DNA of 64,000 bases from Halobacteriovorax sp. HLS. GTDB lineage: Bacteria > Bdellovibrionota > Bacteriovoracia > Bacteriovoracales > Bacteriovoracaceae. The notes beneath the pieces are model-generated. The model was not told the DNA's origin, searched no databases, and worked only from the letters and a program-made list of their open reading frames with translations. Of the stretch, positions 7,572 to 15,963 are shown one piece after another (the stretch's first letter is position 1; each line of letters starts with the position of its first letter). The stretch is taken from contig NZ_QOCL01000004.1 of assembly GCF_004006665.1 (NCBI RefSeq), positions 1-64,000 on the forward strand, read 5' to 3'. Position numbers and translations under genes: made by a program.

Positions 7572-8729
7572 TTAATAGCTTTTAATTTTTCCAAGTTTTT
7601 CATAGGCCTTAGTTAAAGCTTCGAGTATTTCGTCATAACTTTCAAGTGGGCTACAATGTCCTAAACTAATTCTAACTACTCCACGACCGACTTCATCAGT
7701 TACTCCCATCGCTTTCAGAACTTTCGAAGTGACGGGCTCGTTGTCAGAGCAGGCCGATGAAGTTGTCACAAAAATATCCGAGGATTCAAGTTCAATTTGA
7801 ACAGCTTGTCCGTGAATTCCAGGAAATGCTATATAGGTTGTACTTGGAACACGATGAGATTCTTCACCAAGAATAACTACTTGAGGGAATCTCTCTTTAA
7901 TTTTTGATTCGAACTCAAGTTTCTTAGCTTTGAGGTCCTTATACTTATGAGAGTTTTTTTGAAAAGAATTCAAGGCAACTGCTAGTGTTTCATATCCAAG
8001 ATAATTTTGAGTTCCACCACGAATTCCCTTTTCTTGCCCACCGCCTATTACAAGAGCGCTTAGCTTTGCTGGATGTTTAGCAATAAGAATACCTGTTCCT
8101 GTTAGTGCACCAAATTTATGCCCACTCGTAACAGCGTAGTCTATATTGGAGTCTTTAAAATTGAACTCTTCTTTACCGATTAATTGTGTCGTGTCACAAA
8201 GATAGGGAATAGCAGATTCATGACAAAGATTTGCAATCTCTTTATATGGTTGAACTACACCTGTTTCATTATTTGCGGCCATCACTGAGATAAGCGCGAT
8301 TCTTCCTCTAAATTCCGAAGTCCAATCAATAAGAGTTTTAATATCTACAACACCATTTGAAAGGGTCGGTAGAACTTTATATGTATAACCCTTATTTTCG
8401 TAATATCTAGAGCAATTGATAATTGCAGAATGCTCTATGCCCGAAGTAATAATGATATTCTTTCCATCATCTAGTGCAGACTCAAGCACACTATGAAAGA
8501 CTTGTGTGATTCCTTCCGAGGCACCTGAATTGAATATAACTTGAGTATACTTTGCTCCAAGAACCTTAGCACACATTGCCCTAGAATTTTCCATTGCCGT
8601 TAAGACTTTAGTTCCTAGTCTGTGAATTGCATTAGGGTTGGCAAAAGGTCCTTCTTGTAATCTATTGATGAAGTATTCTTTTACATCTTCACAAATAGGA
8701 GCACTTCCGTTGTAGTCAGCGTAGATCAT
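7572..8729 (-). CDS. Cysteine desulfurase (NifS/IscS-type)
   Basis: A 385-residue PLP enzyme that removes sulfur from cysteine for Fe-S cluster assembly. His100 (GIEHSA) stacks on PLP, Lys205 in TSGHKFGA is the Schiff-base residue, and Cys327 in SSACSDNEP carries the persulfide. Length is normal. It lies directly downstream of nadA, whose product needs a 4Fe-4S cluster. The same association is known in Bacillus, where a nifS-like gene adjoins nad genes. I infer that it serves NadA. GAAGGGAT supports the start. Confidence 0.9.
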   Translation of the reverse strand: MIYADYNGSAPICEDVKEYFINRLQEGPFANPNAIHRLGTKVLTAMENSRAMCAKVLGAKYTQVIFNSGASEGITQVFHSVLESALDDGKNIIITSGIEHSAIINCSRYYENKGYTYKVLPTLSNGVVDIKTLIDWTSEFRGRIALISVMAANNETGVVQPYKEIANLCHESAIPYLCDTTQLIGKEEFNFKDSNIDYAVTSGHKFGALTGTGILIAKHPAKLSALVIGGGQEKGIRGGTQNYLGYETLAVALNSFQKNSHKYKDLKAKKLEFESKIKERFPQVVILGEESHRVPSTTYIAFPGIHGQAVQIELESSDIFVTTSSACSDNEPVTSKVLKAMGVTDEVGRGVVRISLGHCSPLESYDEILEALTKAYEKLGKIKSY

Positions 8730-8764
8730 ATCCCTTCCTTAGAGTCGTTGTGTGTGTTTGTTCT

Positions 8765-9871
8765 CTAGCTTAATTCAAGCATTTTATTCAAGGCCTTCAG
8801 AGAAAGTTCCGTTGTCTCTTTGTCGACTTGAATAATATTGATAGGCTTATCTTCCTTTATCGCTCTAAAACTGGCAAGTAACCAACGAGGTCTAACGCGA
8901 TACATTGTCGTACAGAGACATTGGTAGGGTGAAAGTGAGATAATTTCTTTGTCAGGAAAGTTCTGAGCTAGTCTATTAACAAGATTTATTTCAGTTCCCA
9001 CTGCAAAGCTAGATCCTGCAGGAGCTTCTTTTATTTTATTTATAATATATGCTGTTGAACCATTGTCATGAGATGCTTTAACAACATCATGAGAACATTC
9101 TGGATGAACAATAACAGTTGTTTCTGGTTTTTCTTTCTTTATTTTTTCAACTTGATTGGCAGTAAAGCCCTGATGAACAGAACAGTAGCCATACCAAAGA
9201 ATAACTTTTGCCTTAGCAATTTGATCGGCGCTAAGTCCGCCATTTAGCATATTTGGATTATAGACCACCATATCTTCTAGTGCTATTCCCATTTGTGCAC
9301 AAGTATTTCTACCTAGATGTTGATCTGGAAAGAATAATAATTTCTCACCTTCTTTAAATGCCCATTCTATAATTGATCTTGCATTAGAAGAAGTGCAAAT
9401 GCTGCCACCTTTTTCGCCGACAAAGGCCTTTAAAGTTGCTGCACAATTAATGTATGTAATAGGGACTATTTTTTCATTTGTAGAAGAACTAATGAATTCC
9501 CAAGCTTTATCTATTTGCTCTCTATTTGCCATATCTGCCATTGAGCAGCCAGCGCGTAGATCTGGAAGAATAACTTTTTGGTGATCGGCCACTAGCATGT
9601 CAGTTGTTTCTGCCATGAAGTGAACCCCACAAAAGATAATATAGTCCTTATCCAGGCCAGCAGCATCTTGAGCAAGTTTGAGTGAATCACCAGTAACATC
9701 AGCAAATTGAAAAACATCATCTTGTTGATAATGGTGACCCAAAACGACAACTCTATCTTTAAGTTCTTCTTTTATTTTTTTCAGCTCAACGATAACTTGT
9801 TCATCTGAGAGCTCTTTTTCAGAAATTAAAGGTAGGTGGTCATTACTCTTTTCTTCAAATAGATTTAGCAT
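8765..9871 (-). CDS. nadA: Quinolinate synthase A
   Basis: A 368-residue cytosolic enzyme that condenses iminoaspartate with dihydroxyacetone phosphate to give quinolinate for NAD synthesis. The family segments VLGHHYQ, FADVTGDSL, FCGVHFMAET and GCSMADM are present. Cluster ligands are Cys109 (GCSMAD), Cys230 (YGYCSVHQG) and Cys318 or Cys320 (YQCLCTTMYR). No nadB or nadC is in the window. The gene follows the rhodanese gene by 11 nt and precedes the cysteine desulfurase by 35 nt on the same strand. Confidence 0.95.
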   Translation of the reverse strand: MLNLFEEKSNDHLPLISEKELSDEQVIVELKKIKEELKDRVVVLGHHYQQDDVFQFADVTGDSLKLAQDAAGLDKDYIIFCGVHFMAETTDMLVADHQKVILPDLRAGCSMADMANREQIDKAWEFISSSTNEKIVPITYINCAATLKAFVGEKGGSICTSSNARSIIEWAFKEGEKLLFFPDQHLGRNTCAQMGIALEDMVVYNPNMLNGGLSADQIAKAKVILWYGYCSVHQGFTANQVEKIKKEKPETTVIVHPECSHDVVKASHDNGSTAYIINKIKEAPAGSSFAVGTEINLVNRLAQNFPDKEIISLSPYQCLCTTMYRVRPRWLLASFRAIKEDKPINIIQVDKETTELSLKALNKMLELS

Positions 9872-9882
9872 TGCTTATCCAA

Positions 9883-10203
9883 TTATTCGACAGTTTCAAA
9901 GCCGTTATTTACCCAGCCCATGATTCCATCTTCAAGGTTTGTTAAGTTCTCATAGTCTTCACCAAGTAAAAACTGACAAGCATTTAAAGATCTTTTTCCT
10001 GATCTACATTGCATAACGATTTGGGCTTCCTTATTAGGTAGAGCGTCTCCATGTAATTGTTCAAACTTACTAAGTGGAACAAACTTAGCCTGTGCGATAT
10101 GACCTGCATCCCATTCATCTTGTTCTCTGCAGTCAATAAGTATTAAGTCTTCGTTGGCGTCCAGCTTTGCTTTAAGTTCTTTAGAATTAATAGATTTGAT
10201 CAT
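9883..10203 (-). CDS. Single-domain rhodanese (sulfurtransferase)
   Basis: A 106-residue single rhodanese domain with the active loop CRSGKRS (Cys66) and the family segments LIDCREQDEWDAGHI and LEDGIMGW. The loop resembles GlpE/PspE-type thiosulfate sulfurtransferases. It is the first gene of the operon that continues with nadA and a cysteine desulfurase, so it may relay persulfide sulfur. That link is inferred from context only. AGGGGAAA precedes the ATG. Confidence 0.9.
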   Translation of the reverse strand: MIKSINSKELKAKLDANEDLILIDCREQDEWDAGHIAQAKFVPLSKFEQLHGDALPNKEAQIVMQCRSGKRSLNACQFLLGEDYENLTNLEDGIMGWVNNGFETVE

Positions 10204-10306
10204 GGTTTCCCCTTATTTTGAATTGCCCAAATATTGTTCATTTTAGCCTAATTGTCTAGACGCACATTGATACGCGTCAAACTTTGAAAAAAAATGTCTA
10301 AGAACT

Positions 10307-10335
10307 TTGACGAACCGTGACTCATTTCTTACTAT
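10307..10335 (+). promoter_or_regulatory. Sigma-70 promoter of parA
   Basis: TTGACG (10307-10312), exactly 17 nt, TACTAT (10330-10335). The transcript would start near 10342 and carry a leader of about 65 nt with two stem-loops. Confidence 0.75.
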
Positions 10336-10347
10336 TTTAATATGTTA

Positions 10348-10391
10348 GATCTTTTGAAAGATCGTTACACACTGGAATTGGACTCCAGTGT
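10348..10391 (+). promoter_or_regulatory. Two inverted repeats in the parA leader
   Basis: GATCTTTTGAAAGATC (10348-10363) is a 16-bp near-perfect palindrome. ACACTGGA, a 7-nt loop, then TCCAGTGT (10369-10391) is a perfect 8-bp hairpin. Both lie between the predicted transcription start and the AAGGAG ribosome-binding site. They could be operators for ParA/ParB, a centromere-like site, or RNA hairpins controlling translation. Confidence 0.5.
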
Positions 10392-10407
10392 ATTTAAGGA
10401 GTGATTC

Positions 10408-11181
10408 ATGGAAGTTATCACAGTGGCCAACAACAAGGGCGGTGTTGGTAAAACGATGCAGTGTTATCAGCTTATTTGCCATCTAGCGAATAAAGGGCAC
10501 AGAGTTCTTGTTATCGATTTAGATTCTCAGGCAAATTTGAGTTCAACTCTAGGTGTTCAAATTCAAAGAACATTAATTCCAGAATGGTTAATCGGTGATG
10601 TACCAGCTGAGGATGTAGTTGTGCAAGCAGAGGGAGATGCTGAGTTCTATCAAAATATAACTCTAATTCCTTCAAGTAGACACTTGGCGAATCTATCAAA
10701 ACTTTTAATCCTTTCTGAAAGTGAAATTAGAAGAGATGCTGGAAGAAAAGAGAGACTACTAAGACTAAGGCTGCAAGAAATAGCTGATAGCTATGACTAT
10801 GTGGTAATTGATACTCCACCAATGCTTGGTGATGAGTTGATTATGTCACTAGTTGCTTCAAATAGAATCTTGATTCCAACTCAGGCACAAGATTACTCTA
10901 TTGATGGTCTTGAAGAATTAATGGATACATTTGAAATTATCAAGGAAACTGAAAATCCAACTTTGGATTTTTCAATTATTCCTTCAATGGTTGATACGAG
11001 AAGAAAAATTGAGCAGCAAAGGATTGTTGAACTTTCTCAGTCTTTCAGTATCACACCTCCAATTAGAAACTTGGTACAAATGCAAGAGTCGATCTCTACG
11101 CGTAAGCCAGTATTTATGATGGGGAAGAACAGTAGAGGAAAAGAAGATTACCAAAAGCTTTGGGATACTTTAAATCTATAG
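10408..11181 (+). CDS. parA: ParA/Soj-type partition ATPase
   Basis: A 257-residue deviant Walker ATPase with KGGVGKT (residues 10-16), Walker A' VIDLDSQANLS and Walker B YVVIDTPPML. ParA proteins form ATP-dependent gradients on DNA to position chromosomes, plasmids or protein clusters. No replication genes (dnaA, gidA, repA) are near, so this pair cannot be assigned as the chromosomal oriC system. It may be an accessory or cluster-positioning set. It has its own promoter and an AAGGAG site, and is followed at 36 nt by parB. Confidence 0.9.
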   Translation: MEVITVANNKGGVGKTMQCYQLICHLANKGHRVLVIDLDSQANLSSTLGVQIQRTLIPEWLIGDVPAEDVVVQAEGDAEFYQNITLIPSSRHLANLSKLLILSESEIRRDAGRKERLLRLRLQEIADSYDYVVIDTPPMLGDELIMSLVASNRILIPTQAQDYSIDGLEELMDTFEIIKETENPTLDFSIIPSMVDTRRKIEQQRIVELSQSFSITPPIRNLVQMQESISTRKPVFMMGKNSRGKEDYQKLWDTLNL

Positions 11182-11217
11182 TTTTATTTTTTAACACAAG
11201 GATGTGGGGATTATTTT

Positions 11218-12117
11218 ATGGCAAAGTCATTTGCTCCAAGAGTAGCTAAAAAACAAAGAAAAACGATTGATCTCTCTGAGAATCTCACTCGTGATTTAAT
11301 TAAACTTGCTGACGATAGGCTTTTAAAAGGCGCTAAGTTAGATGAAATTCTAATTAAAGATATTATCGTTAAAGAGCAGGTTAGAACTAAGTTTAATGAT
11401 TCTTCGTTAAAAGAGCTTTCTGCAAATATCAAAGTAAATGGATTGATTCAGCCGTTAGTGCTTCATAAGTCTAAAAAAGGCTACACGTTAATTTGTGGTG
11501 AAAGACGTTATAGAGCGATGAGCTTGATCAATATGAAGAAGTGTCCATGCTTCGTTCTAGATAATAAGACCGAAGAAGAGTTGATGGCAATTCAGTTTTC
11601 TGAAAACTCTTCAAGAGAAGCACTTCATTATATTGATAAGGCCGATGGTATTTTAAATTATCAAATAGCGACTAAAGCAAGTGAGAGAAAGATTTGTTCT
11701 GCCTTAGGTATCTCTAAGTCGGAGGTTCATAGATCTCTTCTAATCGCTAGAATGCCTAAGAAGTTAAGAGAGGCGGCTAAAGTACATAATATCGAAAAAT
11801 ATGTATTACTTGAGCTAGATGCTCTAGAAAAGTCTCCACTTAAAACTAAGCTGATGAAGTCAGTGCTTGGCGGAGATATTATTAAGAGATCTCAGCTTAA
11901 AAAGGCCATATCTTCAGGAACTATTAATGCTGGTAAGAAGAAGGCCACTGGAGCTAAGAAAAAAGTAACCAAAAAGCCGGCCCTTCCTAAAGGATTAACG
12001 GCAAGTGCGTTTTTAAAGGCCATGAATATGAAGTCTAAGGACTTGAAATTAGATAAGAAAACTAAGGAAATTCTTAAAACCTTGGTTGAAGAGACCAAAG
12101 ATATGGTCGATCAGTAA
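11218..12117 (+). CDS. parB: ParB/Spo0J-family DNA-binding partner of ParA
   Basis: A 299-residue protein. The N-terminal CTPase/ParB box includes GERRYRA (94-100), followed by QFSENSSREALHYID. A helix-turn-helix region lies at about 155-180 (ASERKICSALGISKSEVHRSL). The tail (about 238-258) is a Lys/Ala-rich linker, then a short predicted helical end. The internal motifs match ParB, but no canonical parS (TGTTTCACGTGAAACA) was found near the pair. It shares the parA transcript, which ends at the terminator after it. Confidence 0.88.
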   Translation: MAKSFAPRVAKKQRKTIDLSENLTRDLIKLADDRLLKGAKLDEILIKDIIVKEQVRTKFNDSSLKELSANIKVNGLIQPLVLHKSKKGYTLICGERRYRAMSLINMKKCPCFVLDNKTEEELMAIQFSENSSREALHYIDKADGILNYQIATKASERKICSALGISKSEVHRSLLIARMPKKLREAAKVHNIEKYVLLELDALEKSPLKTKLMKSVLGGDIIKRSQLKKAISSGTINAGKKKATGAKKKVTKKPALPKGLTASAFLKAMNMKSKDLKLDKKTKEILKTLVEETKDMVDQ

Positions 12118-12133
12118 GAAATCAATAATTTTT

Positions 12134-12162
12134 AGGGGTCTTTTTGGACCCCTTTTTTTTTC
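12134..12162 (+). terminator. Rho-independent terminator of parAB
   Basis: AGGGGTC and GACCCCT pair around a T-rich loop and are followed by nine T. Confidence 0.9.
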
Positions 12163-12216
12163 CTTTTTAGATTATGGTAGAATTTTAGGGTAGATACAGC
12201 CTTCAGGGAGGAAGTC

Positions 12217-12276
12217 GTGTCGCTTAGAGCTAATATTGGTACAGTGCTTGCACTATTAATTGTAGATAATAATTAA
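12217..12276 (+). CDS. Possible 19-residue leader peptide (GTG start)
   Basis: A GTG with an excellent ribosome-binding site (AGGGAGGA, 4 nt spacing) opens a frame of 19 codons (MSLRANIGTVLALLIVDNN) ending 22 nt before the next gene. That gene itself has only a weak site. The peptide is hydrophobic in its middle. It could be a coupling leader or a small membrane peptide. It is not in frame with the downstream gene. Confidence 0.35.
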   Translation: MSLRANIGTVLALLIVDNN

Positions 12277-12298
12277 ACTACGAGAAATAGGACAAAGT

Positions 12299-13138
12299 AT
12301 GAAGCAATCACTATCAATAGTTTTTACAGGCCGTCTAAAAGTTAGTCAGTTCATTTTGGCGCTAGCTTTAATGTGCTCAGCTAATGCTCAAGGACCTTTA
12401 TCTAAAGAAGATAATGTAAAGCTTCTTACTTCTCTTAATCCATATGTAAAATCAAATTCTAGAGGACCTAATAACTTTGTTCCAGACGAAGAGGCTAGAG
12501 ACCTTCCGACAAATATTGTTCTTTGGTACGAAAATATCTTAGTAGAAGATACTGCCGGAGTTATGAGATCAATGAAGGATACTTATGATCAATGGGAAAA
12601 AACCAGAGAGTATGCTGAGAATTGGAATATGGAGTCAACAGGGCTCTACGACATAAAAGGACAAGAAGATAGAGTTGCTCACTTTAATCGTCATATTCTT
12701 AAATATCTAGATAAGAGATTATCAGGTGAAATTAAACAAGCGGAAGAAGGTTCGGCGCTAGCTAGGGTTGGAACTGTACAAAAAGCTCTTAAACCACAAA
12801 CAAATGTTGATATATCACCTAATGTAAAATTAAAGTTTAAGGCAAGAGTTCTTCAGGCCCAGGCGCTTATGTATGTTGATAATCCATGGGTTAATAACTC
12901 AACAACTATTAAAGCAGATGGAAGAATTAATATTAATGTAAATAAAAATATTGGTCTTCTTGGTCTTAATGCAAATTTAGATTATTCAGTTAATGAAGGT
13001 CAGTATGTAGCAAGCCTTAATAAGACTTTAACTAAAGAAATTACGGCCCGTGTCACATCTTCACAAACTGATAAAGAAGTTGCTTTTACTGACTTTGATC
13101 AGCAAACATTTGAAGTATTGTATAATCTAGCGTTCTAA
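12299..13138 (+). CDS. Exported protein of unknown function
   Basis: A 279-residue protein that I do not recognise. The N-terminus is a signal peptide (VSQFILALALMCSANA, cleaved near residue 30). The middle (about 70-160) is charged and helical. The C-terminal third alternates in beta-strand fashion (ININVNKNIGLLGLNANLDYSV) and ends FEVLYNLAF, with a terminal Phe as in outer-membrane barrels. A small barrel with a helical periplasmic domain is plausible. It lies between the parAB terminator and gdhA and has no clear partner. Confidence 0.7.
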   Translation: MKQSLSIVFTGRLKVSQFILALALMCSANAQGPLSKEDNVKLLTSLNPYVKSNSRGPNNFVPDEEARDLPTNIVLWYENILVEDTAGVMRSMKDTYDQWEKTREYAENWNMESTGLYDIKGQEDRVAHFNRHILKYLDKRLSGEIKQAEEGSALARVGTVQKALKPQTNVDISPNVKLKFKARVLQAQALMYVDNPWVNNSTTIKADGRININVNKNIGLLGLNANLDYSVNEGQYVASLNKTLTKEITARVTSSQTDKEVAFTDFDQQTFEVLYNLAF

Positions 13139-13157
13139 GCACTCTCTCTTTCTTAGA

Positions 13158-13175
13158 TTGCTCAAGGATGAGCAA
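13158..13175 (+). other. Perfect 7-bp hairpin
   Basis: TTGCTCA, AGGA, TGAGCAA lies 20 nt after the stop of the exported protein. No T tract follows, so it is a weak terminator candidate at best. Confidence 0.4.
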
Positions 13176-13271
13176 GAAATTACTCAAAAAAAATATCTGT
13201 TAAAGCTTCCTTAGTAGTAGTAAATTTAGTAAATATATCATGCTAAAAAATGAAAACTATAAGGAGCTAAA

Positions 13272-14531
13272 ATGAGCTTATTTGATGCCCCGCTTTTTAA
13301 AGATGCATATGAGCAACTTGAGGATGCGGCAGATGTTATGGGTCTAGATAGAAATATTCTAGAAAGACTTAAGTATCCTAAACGTGCACTTCAAGTTGCC
13401 GTACCTATTAGACTAGATGATGGTTCAGTGAGAACTTTTCAAGGTTATAGAGTTCAACACAATATGACTCTTGGTCCTGGTAAAGGTGGAATTCGTTTTC
13501 ATCCAGGTGTAGATCTTTCTGAAACAGCTGCACTTGCAATGCTTATGACTTTTAAGTGTGCGCTAGTTGGTCTTCCTCTAGGTGGAGCAAAAGGTGGGAT
13601 TGAAGTTGATCCTACAACTCTCTCTAGACAAGAGCTTCAGTCTTTAACGAGAAGATACTGTACAGAGATCAGTATGATTATTGGTCCAAACACAGATATT
13701 CCTGCGCCAGATATTGGTACTGATGGGCAGACGATGGCCTGGTTTATGGATACATATTCTCAGCTCAAAGGTTACACAATTCCTGGTGTTGTTACTGGGA
13801 AGCCAATCGCAATTGGTGGGTCTCTTGGTAGAGCGGAATCAACTGGTAAAGGTGTTGCATTCTGTGTGAACTTTGCATATCAAAAATTAGATAAAGTTAT
13901 TGATAAGAATACAACTGTTGCTATTCACGGTTTTGGTAAAGTAGGTGTTCCGGCCGCAGAAGATCTTGCTGCTCAGGGTGCAAGAATTGTCGCTATCTCT
14001 GATGTGTCAGGAGCCGTTTATAATGAAAATGGTTTAGATATTGAAAAGTGCTCGCAATGGACTCAATCAGGAAAACTATTAAAAGATCTTGATGGCGTGA
14101 AGTTAATCTCTAATGAAGAACTTCTAGAGCTTGATGTTGATGTTCTAATTCCTGCTGCAATTGATGGAGTTGTAACTAAGGAAAATGCTCCAAGGATTAA
14201 GGCCAAAATTATTGCTGAAGGTGCAAACGGTCCTTTGACTAAAGAAGCTATTCAAATAATTTCTGCGCGTGGTGGATTTATCATTCCAGATATTCTTTGT
14301 AATGCTGGTGGTGTTATCGTTTCATACTTTGAGTGGGTTCAGGGATTACAGAATTTTTTCTGGGATCTTGATCAAATTAATTCAAAATTACACGATATTT
14401 TAAAAGATTCTTTTGATAACGTTTTTGAAACAGCGACTAAGTATAATACTGATATGAAGAAAGCTGCATTCATTGTTGCTCTTGCTAGAATTGAAAGAGC
14501 GATGAGATTAAGAGGATTATTCCCTGCTTAA
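13272..14531 (+). CDS. gdhA: Glutamate dehydrogenase
   Basis: A 419-residue hexameric-type enzyme that interconverts glutamate and 2-oxoglutarate plus ammonia. The glutamate site includes KGGIRFHP (Lys71), TFKCAL (Lys95) and the catalytic Lys107 in GLPLGGAKGGI. The PAPDIGT segment and Rossmann motif GFGKVG follow. Length and motifs fit the NAD-preferring RocG/GudB group rather than the longer NADP enzymes. In an organism living on amino acids it would feed the TCA cycle; that role is inferred. AAGGAG lies 7 nt before the ATG. Confidence 0.95.
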   Translation: MSLFDAPLFKDAYEQLEDAADVMGLDRNILERLKYPKRALQVAVPIRLDDGSVRTFQGYRVQHNMTLGPGKGGIRFHPGVDLSETAALAMLMTFKCALVGLPLGGAKGGIEVDPTTLSRQELQSLTRRYCTEISMIIGPNTDIPAPDIGTDGQTMAWFMDTYSQLKGYTIPGVVTGKPIAIGGSLGRAESTGKGVAFCVNFAYQKLDKVIDKNTTVAIHGFGKVGVPAAEDLAAQGARIVAISDVSGAVYNENGLDIEKCSQWTQSGKLLKDLDGVKLISNEELLELDVDVLIPAAIDGVVTKENAPRIKAKIIAEGANGPLTKEAIQIISARGGFIIPDILCNAGGVIVSYFEWVQGLQNFFWDLDQINSKLHDILKDSFDNVFETATKYNTDMKKAAFIVALARIERAMRLRGLFPA

Positions 14532-14558
14532 TAAATTCGTATTTATTTTTCTTATTAT

Positions 14559-14603
14559 CCAATGGCCTTGTTTTTCTAAAGTAATTGAAAATAAGGCCAT
14601 TGG
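14559..14603 (+). promoter_or_regulatory. Long stem-loop between gdhA and the 14611 gene
   Basis: CCAATGGCCTT (14559-14569) pairs perfectly with AAGGCCATTGG (14593-14603). The stem extends through a G-U pair into TTTTC/GAAAA, giving about 17 bp. It is followed by TCTTTCT and then the ATG at 14611. It may be the gdhA terminator, a translation block on the next gene, or both. Confidence 0.6.
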
Positions 14604-14610
14604 TCTTTCT

Positions 14611-14997
14611 ATGAAAACCTATACATTTAGAGAAGTTTGTAAATCAATGGGGATAGAGAATAATCTTCTTGAGTCGGCCGTAGGTATGACAGAAGTAGAT
14701 TGTACTTCAAGAAAAGTTTCGATCCTAGATTTTTGTAAAAAAAGAAAGTCTTCTCAAAAGCCTCTTATAAGAGGGAGAGTTGATAGTCTTGATCGAACTA
14801 AAGCATTGTGCGAATTTGCCGAGTCTGTTGTTTTAAGAATAAGTTGCGATGATAAAAGCGTAGACTGTAAAAATAAAAAGCAAAGCTGTTTGAATCTAAG
14901 AGCTGTTTTTGCTTATGGCCTAGATTTCCATTACTCAAAGATAGACAAGAGTATTCTAAGTTGTTTTTATACCGCTTCAAAAGATTTAGGGCTTTAA
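14611..14997 (+). CDS. Small cytosolic protein of unknown function
   Basis: A 128-residue protein that I do not recognise. It has no signal peptide or membrane segment. It is rich in Cys (nine residues, several in the stretch CDDKSVDCKNKKQSC) and Lys. No Shine-Dalgarno sequence precedes the ATG; instead a 45-nt stem-loop ends 7 nt upstream, so expression is probably low or controlled. The last 12 nt overlap the convergent protease gene. Internal starts (for example codon 13) have no better ribosome site. Confidence 0.5.
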   Translation: MKTYTFREVCKSMGIENNLLESAVGMTEVDCTSRKVSILDFCKKRKSSQKPLIRGRVDSLDRTKALCEFAESVVLRISCDDKSVDCKNKKQSCLNLRAVFAYGLDFHYSKIDKSILSCFYTASKDLGL

Positions 14998-15825
14998 CAG
15001 TTCTATAAGATTACCCTCTCCGCTATAATCACCCTTAGAAATCTCTCCTCCCCAAACATTACAGTTACGATCAGGGTCTCTTTCCATATTTTGACCAATT
15101 CCTCTTACTAAGATTCCAACAATTTCATTCGTATCAGCACTGAATATAGCTGAGCCAGAGTTAACTGAAAAAACATCTAAGTCATGACTAAAGCTGGAGT
15201 CAAATATTCTTGTGACTGAACCATTGTCTTGATATTTCATTGCAAGTCCAAAAGGAAATCCTAGAATAAAAACTTCTTCACCAATTTCGACTCTATCCTT
15301 TGATAAGGTTAATGGAGTTCTATTTTCTACAACTCTATCAAGTTCAATAACTGCAACGTCTTTGTCCTTAGGAAAGTTAAATATATATTGAGTGGTATCT
15401 TTTAGTTCAAATATTTGCTCTTTTGAAATGATAAAGTCTTCTTGATTGTGGGAAGTTACTTTATAGTCAAATATAGCGTAGTAACCACTGATATCAACTT
15501 TACCGTTATGCTCTATACAATGACCGGCAGTACCAATCTTATTTGGACCAACAAGAAAGGCCGAACAGTTAGCAACTATAGTTTGAGTTTCAACAAATCG
15601 AGCATCACCACAGAAATTTAGAGACTCTACATAGCTTTGACCCAAAAGCTTAAAGCTTCCATCGTCTTGTGGGATAACATTTTCCTTTCTAACAAGTGCT
15701 GCAATAGAATTTGATAGTTTTTGGATGGCAACAGGTGCGTCAATAATTTCGTGCCTATCATCATCTCCTGAGATGGCAGCGAGAGCACTATTAAGTAAAA
15801 GAAAGGCAATTAAAAATTTTATCAT
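14986..15825 (-). CDS. Secreted trypsin-like (S1/V8-type) serine protease
   Basis: A 279-residue exported protease. The start is the ATG at 15825, which gives a clean signal peptide (MIKFLIAFLLLNSALA). The TTG 9 nt earlier is less likely. The triad is visible: His102 in TAGHC, Asp156 in DVAVIEL, Ser223 in VNSGSAI. The Ser motif resembles the NSGS of V8/glutamyl endopeptidases rather than GDSGG of trypsins. Cys90-region and Cys103 could pair. A secreted protease suits a predator that digests prey protein, but that use is inferred. Confidence 0.85.
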   Translation of the reverse strand: MIKFLIAFLLLNSALAAISGDDDRHEIIDAPVAIQKLSNSIAALVRKENVIPQDDGSFKLLGQSYVESLNFCGDARFVETQTIVANCSAFLVGPNKIGTAGHCIEHNGKVDISGYYAIFDYKVTSHNQEDFIISKEQIFELKDTTQYIFNFPKDKDVAVIELDRVVENRTPLTLSKDRVEIGEEVFILGFPFGLAMKYQDNGSVTRIFDSSFSHDLDVFSVNSGSAIFSADTNEIVGILVRGIGQNMERDPDRNCNVWGGEISKGDYSGEGNLIELLKP

Positions 15826-15963
15826 GAGACACAATCTATCAAAAAAAGTAGGGCAGATGTGAAAGCTAGTAAAAATTATCTATTCTCTTCAATGAAAAAT
15901 TAATACCTTATAAAGTATTTTACTTATCTTCTTTGCATTAATGGACCAGTTAAGGAGAAGTTT

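Noticed and set aside
10408-12117. Evidence that the window is a plasmid because of parAB
   Set aside because: Many core metabolic genes (gdhA, pfkA, gpmI, ahcY, nadA) surround the pair, so this is chromosome.
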